From assembly GCA_001797035.1 (NCBI GenBank), contig MGOE01000044.1:625-6454 (forward strand): DNA of 5,830 bases. The letters are read 5' to 3'. The DNA comes from Chloroflexi bacterium RBG_16_72_14. Lineage in GTDB: Bacteria > Chloroflexota > Limnocylindria > Limnocylindrales > CSP1-4. A model generated the notes under the pieces. The model was given only the letters and a program-made list of their open reading frames with translations. It had not been told where the DNA came from and searched no databases. Positions 1-5,717 of this stretch are shown here, piece by piece. A program made the translations under genes and the position numbers. The first letter of the stretch is position 1. Each line of letters opens with the position of its first letter.

Positions 1-1137
1 GACGTAGGTGCCGTCCTTGATGCCGCGGATCGTCGCGGACTTGCCGGCGCGGACGTAGACGGCGAGCAGCGACTTCCTGGGGGCGGAGGTCCTGGCCAGG
101 ATCACGACGCCGTCGCGATCGCCGCCGTTGGTGATCTTGAAGCGGCCCATCCCGCCGCCGAGCTTGTTGACCAGGATCTTGCCGTTGGCCGGACGCTCGA
201 TCCGCCACACGACGAGCTCGGTCTCGATGTCGCCCGCGACCACCGTGTGGCGGCCGGCGGCGGGCGACCTGACCGAGAACGTGAGCGTGGTGTGCTCGCC
301 ACCCGCGAGCGTCGCCTCCTTGGTGCCGGCCGCCTTGCCGTCGATCGACAGACGGACGGCGTGCGTCCCGGTCAGGCCGCCCGAGTTGCTGACGCCGACG
401 ACGACCTCGAGCCGGTCGCCGGTCTCGGCGGGGTTCGGCTCGACGACGAGCGACGTCAGCTCGAAGGCCGCCGGGCCCAGCACCCGCAGGGTGGCCGTCG
501 CGTCGCCCAGCCGGACCGGGTGATCGCCGGGCTCCCCGGCGACCAGCGCGAAGCGCACGGTCTCCGACTCGCCCGCCTCGAGGTCCACGGTCTCCCGCGC
601 GGCAACGGCGCCGTCCACGGTCAGGTCGGCCTCGAAGGTCCCGGCGAGGTCGCCGGTGTTCCGCACGCTCGCCGTCACGACGACTTCGTCGCCGGGCTCG
701 ATCTCGGCCCCGGCGGGCTCGAAGGCCAGGTCGCCGACGTGGAACGCCGCCTTGACGATGTCGCTGACGTGGAGGTTGACGGCCGCCTCGCCCAGCCGGA
801 CCTCGTGATCGCCCGGGGCGCCCGCGGTGATCGCGAACCGCAGGCCCTCCGACTGGCCGGGTGACAGATCGACGTCATCCTGGGCCTCGATGGAGCCGTC
901 GACCGTCAGGTCGGCCTCGAAGGTGCCGGCGGTGTCGCCCGTGTTCCGCACGCTCGCCGTGACGACGACCTCGTCGCCGGGCCCGATCTCGCTCCCGGCG
1001 GCCTCGATCGCCAGGTCGCTGACGGCGAACGCCGCCGATGGCGTCGTGCTGCAGCCGCCGACCAGGGTCGCCAGCAGCGCCACCACGATGGACGATGTCA
1101 GGGGGCCGGCGAGCGGCAGCCTGCGCCTGGATTCCAC
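1..1137 (-). CDS. CARDB-repeat lipoprotein, 3' end beyond window
   Basis: This frame is open for 379 codons from GTG 1137 to the left edge, so the protein is truncated by the window. The N-terminus has a basic n-region (ESRRR, residues 2-6), a hydrophobic stretch at about 13-27 and a lipobox VGGC with Cys29. That predicts a lipid-anchored protein on the outer face of the cytoplasmic membrane. Three Ig-like repeats of about 88 residues follow, at about 37-124, 132-219 and 225-310. Each has the CARDB-type pattern 'G(D)EVVVTASVRNTG..' then 'L.VDG' then a late 'G.H.V..G' strand. Repeats 1 and 2 are about 69% identical; repeat 3 is more diverged. Residues 311-379 form a further beta-rich segment (FKITNGG, then VYVRAGKSATIRGIKDGTYV) that I do not recognise. 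The GTG start is supported by a strong GGGAGGGAG Shine-Dalgarno directly upstream. CARDB domains are known as adhesion or binding modules. The ligand is unknown, and no catalytic residues are visible. Confidence 0.9.
   Translation of the reverse strand, partial: MESRRRLPLAGPLTSSIVVALLATLVGGCSTTPSAAFAVSDLAIEAAGSEIGPGDEVVVTASVRNTGDTAGTFEADLTVDGSIEAQDDVDLSPGQSEGLRFAITAGAPGDHEVRLGEAAVNLHVSDIVKAAFHVGDLAFEPAGAEIEPGDEVVVTASVRNTGDLAGTFEADLTVDGAVAARETVDLEAGESETVRFALVAGEPGDHPVRLGDATATLRVLGPAAFELTSLVVEPNPAETGDRLEVVVGVSNSGGLTGTHAVRLSIDGKAAGTKEATLAGGEHTTLTFSVRSPAAGRHTVVAGDIETELVVWRIERPANGKILVNKLGGGMGRFKITNGGDRDGVVILARTSAPRKSLLAVYVRAGKSATIRGIKDGTYV
481..1029 (-). repeat. Tandem in-gene duplication of a CARDB module
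   Basis: Two direct copies lie 285 bp apart, at 766-1029 (module 1) and 481-744 (module 2). They share long identical stretches at DNA level, for example plus-strand GTGTTCCGCACGCTCGCCGT, which occurs in both. The encoded cores match at 28 of 29 residues from GDEVVV to LTVDG. Conservation at both DNA and protein level suggests a fairly recent module duplication or ongoing gene conversion. The third copy at about 208-465 is much more diverged. Confidence 0.85.
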
Positions 1138-1140
1138 GTG

Positions 1141-1149
1141 CTCCCTCCC
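1141..1149 (-). promoter_or_regulatory. Strong ribosome binding site of the CARDB lipoprotein gene
   Basis: Read on the minus strand this is GGGAGGGAG, followed by CAC and then the GTG start at 1137. The purine-rich match to the 16S anti-Shine-Dalgarno, at normal spacing, fixes the GTG start. It contrasts with the helicase gene, which has no spaced Shine-Dalgarno. Confidence 0.75.
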
Positions 1150-1156
1150 GGGTGCC

Positions 1157-1197
1157 GGACCCGCGACACGGTGACGAGGCGGCCGCCGCCCGGGTCC
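1157..1197. repeat. Inverted repeat in the lipoprotein leader
   Basis: Perfect 7-bp arms GGACCCG (1157-1163) and CGGGTCC (1191-1197) enclose 27 nt that contain the 10-bp palindrome GGCGGCCGCC (1178-1187). The element sits just upstream of the lipoprotein ribosome binding site, so it could fold in the leader RNA or act as an operator. GC-rich DNA gives such arms by chance fairly often. Confidence 0.4.
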
Positions 1198-1253
1198 TCG
1201 CGCCAGCCTCACGCCGTTGGGGCTCGCGGTGAAGGGCCAAAGGGGTGCCCGGC

Positions 1254-1281
1254 GGGCGGGGCGTTTGACCAATTCCCGCCC
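1254..1281. repeat. Inverted repeat spanning a TTGACC box in the divergent intergenic region
   Basis: Arms GGGCGGG (1254-1260) and CCCGCCC (1275-1281) are perfectly complementary across a 14-nt centre that holds TTGACC (1265-1270). The position between two divergent genes and around a possible -35 element would suit an operator. There is no direct evidence for a binding protein. Confidence 0.4.
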
Positions 1282-1293
1282 AGGGGCGACCCT
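1265..1293 (+). promoter_or_regulatory. Weak promoter candidate for the LppX-like gene
   Basis: TTGACC (1265-1270) matches a sigma-70 -35 box at five of six positions. A 17-bp spacer leads to GACCCT (1288-1293), which keeps only the second-position A and last T of a -10 box. Transcription would begin near 1300. A small hairpin, GCGAC-CCTT-GTCGC (1286-1299), overlaps the end of this element. No TANNNT -10 box was found on the minus strand of the same interval for the divergent lipoprotein gene. Confidence 0.25.
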
Positions 1294-1343
1294 TGTCGCT
1301 TCACGTGGAGCAGAGCAGCCGCATGGCGGCCGCGGGGGTGAGG

Positions 1344-2162
1344 ATGGCAGTCAGGGAGCGAGGGGGTGGCGCCGCGGGCGCGGTCCTCGCGATGATCGCG
1401 GTGGTGCTCGTCGCCCTGGTCGGGGGCGGCACCGTCCTCGGCGTCGGCCCGCTGGCGCCGAGCCTGCCGCCGGACCAGGTCACCGATCCGAAGGAGATGC
1501 TGGCACGCTCGCTCCAGGCGACCATCGACGCCTCGGCCGTCCACCTCGAGGGAACGGTGAGCGGAGCCATTCCGGGTCGCTTCGTGGACCGGCCGGAGGC
1601 GGTCGTGTCGCTGGACGGCACGGTGCTCGAGGCCGACGTCCGACCCCACGACGGCAAGACCCGGATGCACGTGGCGAGCCCGGGTCTCGAGGTGGAGCTG
1701 GACACGGTCACGGTCTGGGACGGGGCCTGGTACCGCCTGGACGACGACGACCCGTGGATCAAGGCGTCGCTCGGCGACGCCTCGGCGGACGCCGGGGTCG
1801 ACATCAACCCGCTGACGCTCGTGGACCGGCTGCGGTCCTACCTCGCGACGCCCGGCATGGCGCCCACATCCGTCGACGTGCCCTGCGCGAGCGCCTCGGC
1901 ATGGTGCCACCAGGTCCGTCTGGACGCGGGCTCGGACCCGGCGATGATCCTCGCGCTGCTGCTGCCACGGGAGCGGTCGGAGCAGCTGCCGCCGGTCGAC
2001 GTCGTGATCACCCTGCAGACCGATGCCCGGACGCTCCGGCCGGCCCGCCTCGTCGTGGACGCGACGAGCGCGGACGGGGACGTCGTCATCCACGTCGAGC
2101 TGGACGCGAGCCGCTGGGACGAGGACCTGGTCATCGAGGAGCCGCCCGCGGACGCCGCATGA
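1344..2162 (+). CDS. Secreted or membrane-anchored LppX/LprAFG-like (LolA-fold) protein
   Basis: From ATG 1344 this encodes 272 residues. A short basic n-terminus (AVRER, residues 2-6) precedes a hydrophobic span at about 10-34, which is a signal anchor or uncleaved signal peptide. No Cys follows it, so this is not a canonical lipoprotein. The outer domain opens with 'LARSLQATIDASAVHLEGTVSG', alternates beta strands, carries 'VWDGAWYRL' in the middle and ends 'DLVIEEPP'. This order resembles the LppX/LprAFG family, whose members bind lipids in a LolA-like half-barrel; the assignment rests on pattern only. Cys181 and Cys188 are the only cysteines and could form an extracytoplasmic disulfide. 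ATG 1344 is preceded by GGGGGTGAGG, although its spacing is tight. ATG 1323, GTG 1305 and TTG 1293 are in-frame alternatives, with GGAG 12 nt before 1323. The gene is divergent from the lipoprotein gene and lies 39 nt upstream of the helicase. Confidence 0.85.
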   Translation: MAVRERGGGAAGAVLAMIAVVLVALVGGGTVLGVGPLAPSLPPDQVTDPKEMLARSLQATIDASAVHLEGTVSGAIPGRFVDRPEAVVSLDGTVLEADVRPHDGKTRMHVASPGLEVELDTVTVWDGAWYRLDDDDPWIKASLGDASADAGVDINPLTLVDRLRSYLATPGMAPTSVDVPCASASAWCHQVRLDAGSDPAMILALLLPRERSEQLPPVDVVITLQTDARTLRPARLVVDATSADGDVVIHVELDASRWDEDLVIEEPPADAA

Positions 2163-2189
2163 CGCGGACCCTGGATGAGCCGGCCAACC

Positions 2190-2195
2190 TAGAAT
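2190..2195 (+). promoter_or_regulatory. -10 box (TAGAAT) of a probable leaderless pcrA promoter
   Basis: TAGAAT matches the sigma-70/SigA -10 consensus at five of six positions. It ends 6 nt before GTG 2202, so transcription would start at or next to the first base of the start codon. The gene has no Shine-Dalgarno at usable spacing, because GACGGG abuts the GTG. Together these suggest a leaderless mRNA, common in Actinomycetota and known in other monoderm lineages. No clear -35 box is visible; the 17-bp position reads GACCCT. Confidence 0.55.
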
Positions 2196-2201
2196 GACGG
2201 G

Positions 2202-4922
2202 GTGAGTCCCACCCCTGCCGACAAGCCTGCGAAGCGCCGCCGAACCCGCCTCGTGGAGCCGGACGGACGGGGCACCTGGCTGGACGGCGAGCCGGCGCCC
2301 TCGGCCCCCGCCGCGTTCGAGGAGCCCGACTGGCTCCGCGACGCGCCCCCGGACCCGGCCCTCGCCGAGGCCTCCGGCCCAGCGCTCACCCCCGAACAGG
2401 TCGCGGCGGCGATCGAAGCCCGGCGCGCCGCCCGCGCGGACGAGATCGTCAGCCGCCTCAACCCGGAGCAGGCGCGCGCCGTCACGACGACCGAGGGCCC
2501 GCTGCTCATCCTTGCCGGGGCCGGCTCGGGCAAGACGCGGGTCGTCGCCCACCGGATCGCGTTCCTCATCGGCGTGATGGCCGTCCAACCCCGGCGGATC
2601 CTGGCCGTCACGTTCACGAACCGGGCCGCCGGCGAGCTCCGTGAGCGGATCGCGGCCCTGACCGGTGACGTCGGCAAGGACGTGGAGGCCGGCACGTTCC
2701 ACGCGCTGTGCGCGCGGGTGCTCCGGCGCGACGGAGAGGCGATCGGGCTCGACCGCCGGTTCGTCATCTACGACACGGACGACCAGCAGCAGCTGATGAA
2801 GCGGATCCTGGCCGAGGAGGACCTGCCCGCGACCGGCGAGTTCCGCCCCGCGGCAATCCTGGGCGCGATCAGCCGGGCGAAGAACGAGATGCTCGACGAG
2901 ACGTTCCTCGCCGAGAACGCGGTCAACCACCGCGAGCGGATGATCGCCCGCCTGGCCGCCCGGTACCGCGACCGCCTGCGCGCCGCCAACGCCCTCGATT
3001 TCGACGACCTCCTGCTCCGTGCGGTGGAGCTGTTCGAGCAGGCGCCCCAGGTGCTGGCCACCTATCAGTCGCGCTGGCGCTACCTCCACGTGGACGAGTA
3101 CCAGGACACCAACCGGCCGCAGTACCTGTGGGTCCGGGCGCTGGCCGCCGCCCACCGGAACCTGTGCGTGGTGGGCGACGACGACCAGTCGATCTACGGC
3201 TGGCGCGGGGCAAACGTCCAGAACATCCTCGACTTCGAGCGCGACTATCCCGAGGCGACGGTGGTCAAGCTCGAGCAGAACTACCGCTCGACGCAGCTGA
3301 TCCTCGACGCGGCGCATGCGGTCGTGTCGCGCAACGAGCGCCGGACCGACAAGAAGCTGTGGACGCAGAACCAGGGCGGCGTCCCGATCCAGCGCTTCGA
3401 GGCGTTCAACGAGGAGGAGGAGGCGGAGTGGATCGCCCGCCAGGTCGAGGGGCTGGTGGGCGCGACAGGCCGCGGCGCGTGGCTGACCCGCCGGGCGGAC
3501 GACGACGAGTCGACCCGGTTCCGGGCCAGGGACGTGGCCGTGATGTACCGGATGAACGCCCAGTCCCGGGCGATCGAGGAAGCGTTCCTGCGCTACGGCA
3601 TCCGCTACCAGCTGGTCGGCGGGACGCGGTTCTACCAGCGGCGCGAGGTCAAGGACGCCCTGGCCTACCTGCGGGTGCTGCGCTCGGACACGGACCTCGT
3701 CTCGTTCGAGCGCGTGATCAACGTCCCGGCGCGCGGGATCGGCGACAAGTCCGTGGAGGCGATCCGCCGCTGGGCGGGCGCGCACGGCGACGACCAGTGG
3801 GCGGCGGTCGAGGCGGCGGCGGCCGGCGAGGTCGAGGGGATCGGGCCGCGGATCCGGGGCGCGATCGGCGAGTTCGCGGGGCTCGTCCGGCGGCTGCGCA
3901 AGCGGATCGGGGTGCTGCCGCTGCCGGAGCTGCTGGACGAGGTGCTCGAGGCGTCCGGATATCGGGCGATGCTCGCGGACGGCTCCGAGGAGGGCGAGGA
4001 CCGCTGGGCCAACCTGCTCGAGCTGCGCGCGGTGACCACGCGCTACGACGACCTCTCGCTCGAGGACGGACTGGACCGGCTGCTCGAGGAGACGGCGCTG
4101 GTCGCGGACCAGGATTCGTACGAAGGCGAGGCGGACGCCGTCACCCTCATCACGCTCCACGCGGCAAAGGGCCTGGAGTTCCCGGTCGTGTTCATCGCGG
4201 GCCTCGAGGAGGGGCTGTTCCCGCACAACCGGGCGCTCGACGACGAGAAGGAGCTGGAGGAGGAGCGGCGGCTCGCATACGTGGGCATCACCCGCGCGAA
4301 GCGGCGGCTGTTCCTGTCGCACGCCTGGCGGCGCGCGACCTGGGGTGGCGGCGGGATGAGCGTCCCGAGCCGGTTCCTGCTCGAGATCCCGCCGGACCTG
4401 ATGGCGGGCCCGCGGCTGGCGGCCGGTTCCGACTTCGGCGGCGACCTGGACCCGGACCTCGTGTTCCGCGAGCGCGGCTCCCGGTTCGGGGCGGGGATCA
4501 GGGCGGGTGGCGGCGCGTACCGGCAGGGGAGCGGGCGCCCGGGCGCGCCGGCGGACGGCGAGGCGTTCCGGCCCACGCGCGACCTCGGGGCGAAGCGCGA
4601 GGCGTTCGCGGCGGGGGCGCCGTCGGGGTCCCTGGGGCCGCAGCCCCGCCTCCCGGGTGGGGTTCCGGGTGGGGTTCCGGGTGGGGTTCCGGGTGGGGTT
4701 CCGGGTGGCGTCCCGGGTGGGGTTCCCGCGCGGCCCATCGTCCCGGGCGAGCGCCGCTACCGCGACGGCGACCGGATCCGGCACGCCCGCTGGGGCGACG
4801 GGATCGTGATCTCGTCCCGGCTCACCCGCGACGACGAGGAGGTCCAGGTCGCATTCAAGGACCCCCTGGTGGGCCGCAAGACGATGCTGGCCAGCCTGGC
4901 CAACCTGGAGGTCATCGGGTAG
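2202..4922 (+). CDS. pcrA: ATP-dependent DNA helicase PcrA/UvrD (SF1A)
   Basis: The 906-residue product is a complete UvrD-family 3'-5' helicase, acting in nucleotide excision repair, replication-transcription conflict and RNA polymerase handling. Motifs run in order: Q motif LNPEQ (86-90), Walker A GAGSGKT (106-112), Ia TFTNRAA (137-143), Ib GTFHALC (164-170), Walker B VDEYQD (297-302), III GDDDQSIYGWRGA (325-337), IV QNYRST (359-364), V TLHAAKGLEF (651-660) and VI YVGITRAK (693-700). All catalytic residues are intact. The C-terminus (about 852-906, RDGDRIRHARWGDG to LASLANLEVIG) matches the PcrA Tudor-like domain, which in Bacillus contacts RNA polymerase. Two oddities stand out. About 85 residues precede the Q motif (roughly 10-15 in Geobacillus PcrA); they are Pro/Ala-rich with a basic KRRRTR patch. 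A Gly/Pro/Arg-rich linker of about 110 residues contains (GGVP)6 at 819-842. Start GTG 2202 is chosen because TAGAAT lies 6 nt upstream. UvrD rather than PcrA is possible, but the C-terminal domain favours PcrA. Confidence 0.97.
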   Translation: MSPTPADKPAKRRRTRLVEPDGRGTWLDGEPAPSAPAAFEEPDWLRDAPPDPALAEASGPALTPEQVAAAIEARRAARADEIVSRLNPEQARAVTTTEGPLLILAGAGSGKTRVVAHRIAFLIGVMAVQPRRILAVTFTNRAAGELRERIAALTGDVGKDVEAGTFHALCARVLRRDGEAIGLDRRFVIYDTDDQQQLMKRILAEEDLPATGEFRPAAILGAISRAKNEMLDETFLAENAVNHRERMIARLAARYRDRLRAANALDFDDLLLRAVELFEQAPQVLATYQSRWRYLHVDEYQDTNRPQYLWVRALAAAHRNLCVVGDDDQSIYGWRGANVQNILDFERDYPEATVVKLEQNYRSTQLILDAAHAVVSRNERRTDKKLWTQNQGGVPIQRFEAFNEEEEAEWIARQVEGLVGATGRGAWLTRRADDDESTRFRARDVAVMYRMNAQSRAIEEAFLRYGIRYQLVGGTRFYQRREVKDALAYLRVLRSDTDLVSFERVINVPARGIGDKSVEAIRRWAGAHGDDQWAAVEAAAAGEVEGIGPRIRGAIGEFAGLVRRLRKRIGVLPLPELLDEVLEASGYRAMLADGSEEGEDRWANLLELRAVTTRYDDLSLEDGLDRLLEETALVADQDSYEGEADAVTLITLHAAKGLEFPVVFIAGLEEGLFPHNRALDDEKELEEERRLAYVGITRAKRRLFLSHAWRRATWGGGGMSVPSRFLLEIPPDLMAGPRLAAGSDFGGDLDPDLVFRERGSRFGAGIRAGGGAYRQGSGRPGAPADGEAFRPTRDLGAKREAFAAGAPSGSLGPQPRLPGGVPGGVPGGVPGGVPGGVPGGVPARPIVPGERRYRDGDRIRHARWGDGIVISSRLTRDDEEVQVAFKDPLVGRKTMLASLANLEVIG
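4656..4727 (+). repeat. Six 12-bp tandem repeats encoding (GGVP)6
   Basis: Units of GGTGGGGTTCCG occur at 4656, 4668, 4680, 4692, 4704 and 4716. The first four are identical, the fifth reads GGTGGCGTCCCG, and the sixth ends in CCC. The array is in frame, so copy-number change would lengthen or shorten the protein by Gly-Gly-Val-Pro units without a frameshift. The repeat uses GGT and GTT codons, which are rare in the rest of this gene; this fits slippage-driven expansion of one unit. Confidence 0.95.
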
Positions 4923-4933
4923 GGCTCAACGCC

Positions 4934-4949
4934 GCGGGCCCTGGCCCGC
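4934..4949 (+). terminator. GC-rich hairpin after pcrA, possible terminator
   Basis: GCGGGCC and GGCCCGC are exact inverted repeats separated by CT, which gives a practical stem of six pairs with a 4-nt loop. It begins 12 nt after the pcrA stop codon. No T-tract follows, so it is not a classical intrinsic terminator. It may act with Rho or only protect the 3' end. Confidence 0.35.
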
Positions 4950-4995
4950 CGCCCCGGGCCGGCGTGCGGCCTTGGTGCGCCGCGTGCTCACCTCA

Positions 4996-5023
4996 TGTGC
5001 ATCCTGGCCGTTAGCGACGCACA
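4996..5023. repeat. Imperfect inverted repeat TGTGCATC / GACGCACA
   Basis: Arms at 4996-5003 and 5016-5023 pair at seven of eight positions across a 12-nt spacer. The same half-site words recur in the two elements further right, which is why this one is listed. Confidence 0.4.
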
Positions 5024-5066
5024 ATGGCCCCGGCCGCCGGTCGTGCCAGGCCCATACGGCGCCCGG

Positions 5067-5176
5067 TGCACACCGTGGACGCAGCAGGCTCGATAGCGCA
5101 CCCTCTGAGCCCGATGGCGGCGCCGCCCGTCGCGCCTTGCGCCGCGCCAACGCCCGATATGCACACCAGGGACGCA
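5067..5176. repeat. Two copies of a 17-bp element TGCACACC-NN-GGACGCA
   Basis: Plus-strand copies at 5067-5083 (central GT) and 5160-5176 (central AG) agree at 15 of 17 bases, with both mismatches at the centre. Start-to-start distance is 93 bp. Each copy is itself a rough inverted repeat, TGC..CC against GG..GCA. They could be binding sites or remnants of a small interspersed repeat. Confidence 0.5.
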
Positions 5177-5184
5177 CAGCGCGC

Positions 5185-5228
5185 GACAACGCGCGCGACG
5201 ACGCCCGACAACGCGGGCGACGACGCCC
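5185..5228. repeat. Two tandem 22-bp units
   Basis: Units at 5185-5206 and 5207-5228 both read GACAACGCG, then C or G, then GCGACGACGCCC. They differ at that single base. The array ends against the hairpin that follows the DinB-like gene. Confidence 0.85.
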
Positions 5229-5244
5229 GGGCCGCCGCGCCCGG
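5227..5244 (-). terminator. Hairpin just after the DinB-like gene, possible terminator
   Basis: CCGGGC and GCCCGG form a perfect 6-bp stem with a 6-nt loop, beginning 2 nt after the stop codon on the minus strand. There is no U-tract after it, so strong intrinsic termination is doubtful. It overlaps the end of the 22-bp tandem repeat. Confidence 0.35.
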
Positions 5245-5246
5245 CC

Positions 5247-5717
5247 TCAGCCGGCAGCGAGGTGCGGCAGGTGCTCCGCGTAGTGCTCGGACGTGTCCGC
5301 GGCGACCGTCCGGTACAGCGGCTCGCCGCCCAGCCAGGCGAAGCGGCCGGCCTCGAGCAGGTCGGCGTAGGAGGCCGCCTCGACCGCGGCCACGACCCGG
5401 CGGTACGCCTCGGCCTCGCCGCGCCGGACGTCATTCAGTGAGCGCGCCCGGCTCTCGGCCAGGATCCGCGCGTTGTGGGCATCGATGTCGAACGGCTCGC
5501 CGTCGCGCGGGTACGGCTCCCGCCCGGCGAGGAGCGCCGCGACGACGCGCGCGGAGTGGTCGCTCCACCACTCGACGTGGGCGAGCACGTCCTTGCGTGT
5601 CCAGCCACCCATGTCCGGCACCTCGGCCGCGAAGGCGTAGGCGTCGAGCGCCGCCGCGGCGGCCTCGAGGGCGTCGTGATGTGCGCGGATGTCGGCGAGC
5701 AGCGTGAGGTTGTCCAT
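5247..5717 (-). CDS. DinB-like four-helix-bundle protein, putative metal-dependent
   Basis: From ATG 5717 this gives 156 residues, the usual length of a DinB/YfiT-type domain. It starts with an amphipathic helix (LLADIRAHHDALEAAAAAL). 'GGWTRKDVLAHVEWW' at about 37-51 is the typical second-helix signature with His47. Near the C-terminus His145-Tyr-Ala-Glu-His149 supplies an HxxxH pair. His47, His145 and His149 reproduce the three-His metal site of the superfamily, which includes mycothiol- or bacillithiol-dependent transferases, maleylpyruvate isomerase-like proteins and DNA-damage-inducible DinB proteins. The substrate cannot be read from sequence. The gene converges on pcrA. The start is uncertain: the same frame remains open to the right edge (5830) with coding-like codon statistics, so an extension of at least 37 residues is possible. 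Against that, the DinB fold would begin almost exactly at ATG 5717, and a TAGCCT box lies 7 nt upstream of it. Confidence 0.78.
   Translation of the reverse strand: MDNLTLLADIRAHHDALEAAAAALDAYAFAAEVPDMGGWTRKDVLAHVEWWSDHSARVVAALLAGREPYPRDGEPFDIDAHNARILAESRARSLNDVRRGEAEAYRRVVAAVEAASYADLLEAGRFAWLGGEPLYRTVAADTSEHYAEHLPHLAAG

Larger units (their letters stand above)
4923..5246. other. Repeat-rich non-coding region between convergent genes
   Basis: These 324 bases separate the stop of the helicase gene from the stop of the DinB-like gene on the opposite strand. Short open frames exist on both strands, but none has a family signature or a supported start. The region instead holds a hairpin just after each stop codon, three elements built from TGTGC/GACGCA-type half-sites (4996-5023, 5067-5083, 5160-5176), a 12-bp palindrome GGCGGCGCCGCC (5116-5127) and a 22-bp tandem repeat (5185-5228). 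I see no tRNA-like cloverleaf and no coding domain. Confidence 0.7.

Noticed and set aside
128..864. Plus-strand open frames opposite the lipoprotein gene
   Set aside because: The minus-strand reading has a Shine-Dalgarno, a lipobox and three repeated Ig-like modules; the plus-strand frames are Arg/Gly/Pro-rich shadows.
2194..2205. Three-codon upstream ORF ATG-ACG-GGG-TGA overlapping the pcrA GTG
   Set aside because: Its ATG overlaps the proposed -10 box, so it would not be transcribed from that promoter; such short frames arise easily by chance.
4656..4727. CRISPR-like array
   Set aside because: The units are 12 bp with no spacers, in frame, and inside the helicase coding sequence; this is a coding minisatellite.
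1209..4784. A very long open frame (about 1190 codons) on the minus strand opposite the LppX-like and helicase genes
   Set aside because: Its codons lie exactly opposite those of the real genes, so a stop would need TTA, CTA or TCA sense codons, which are nearly absent at this GC3. Its product is low-complexity Arg/Pro/Leu-rich with no domain, while the plus strand has every helicase motif.
4926..5211. Small open frames in the convergent intergenic region on both strands, including a minus-strand frame with several Cys (5011-5211)
   Set aside because: Starts lack a convincing ribosome binding site, the products have no recognisable domain, and the region is dominated by repeats and hairpins.
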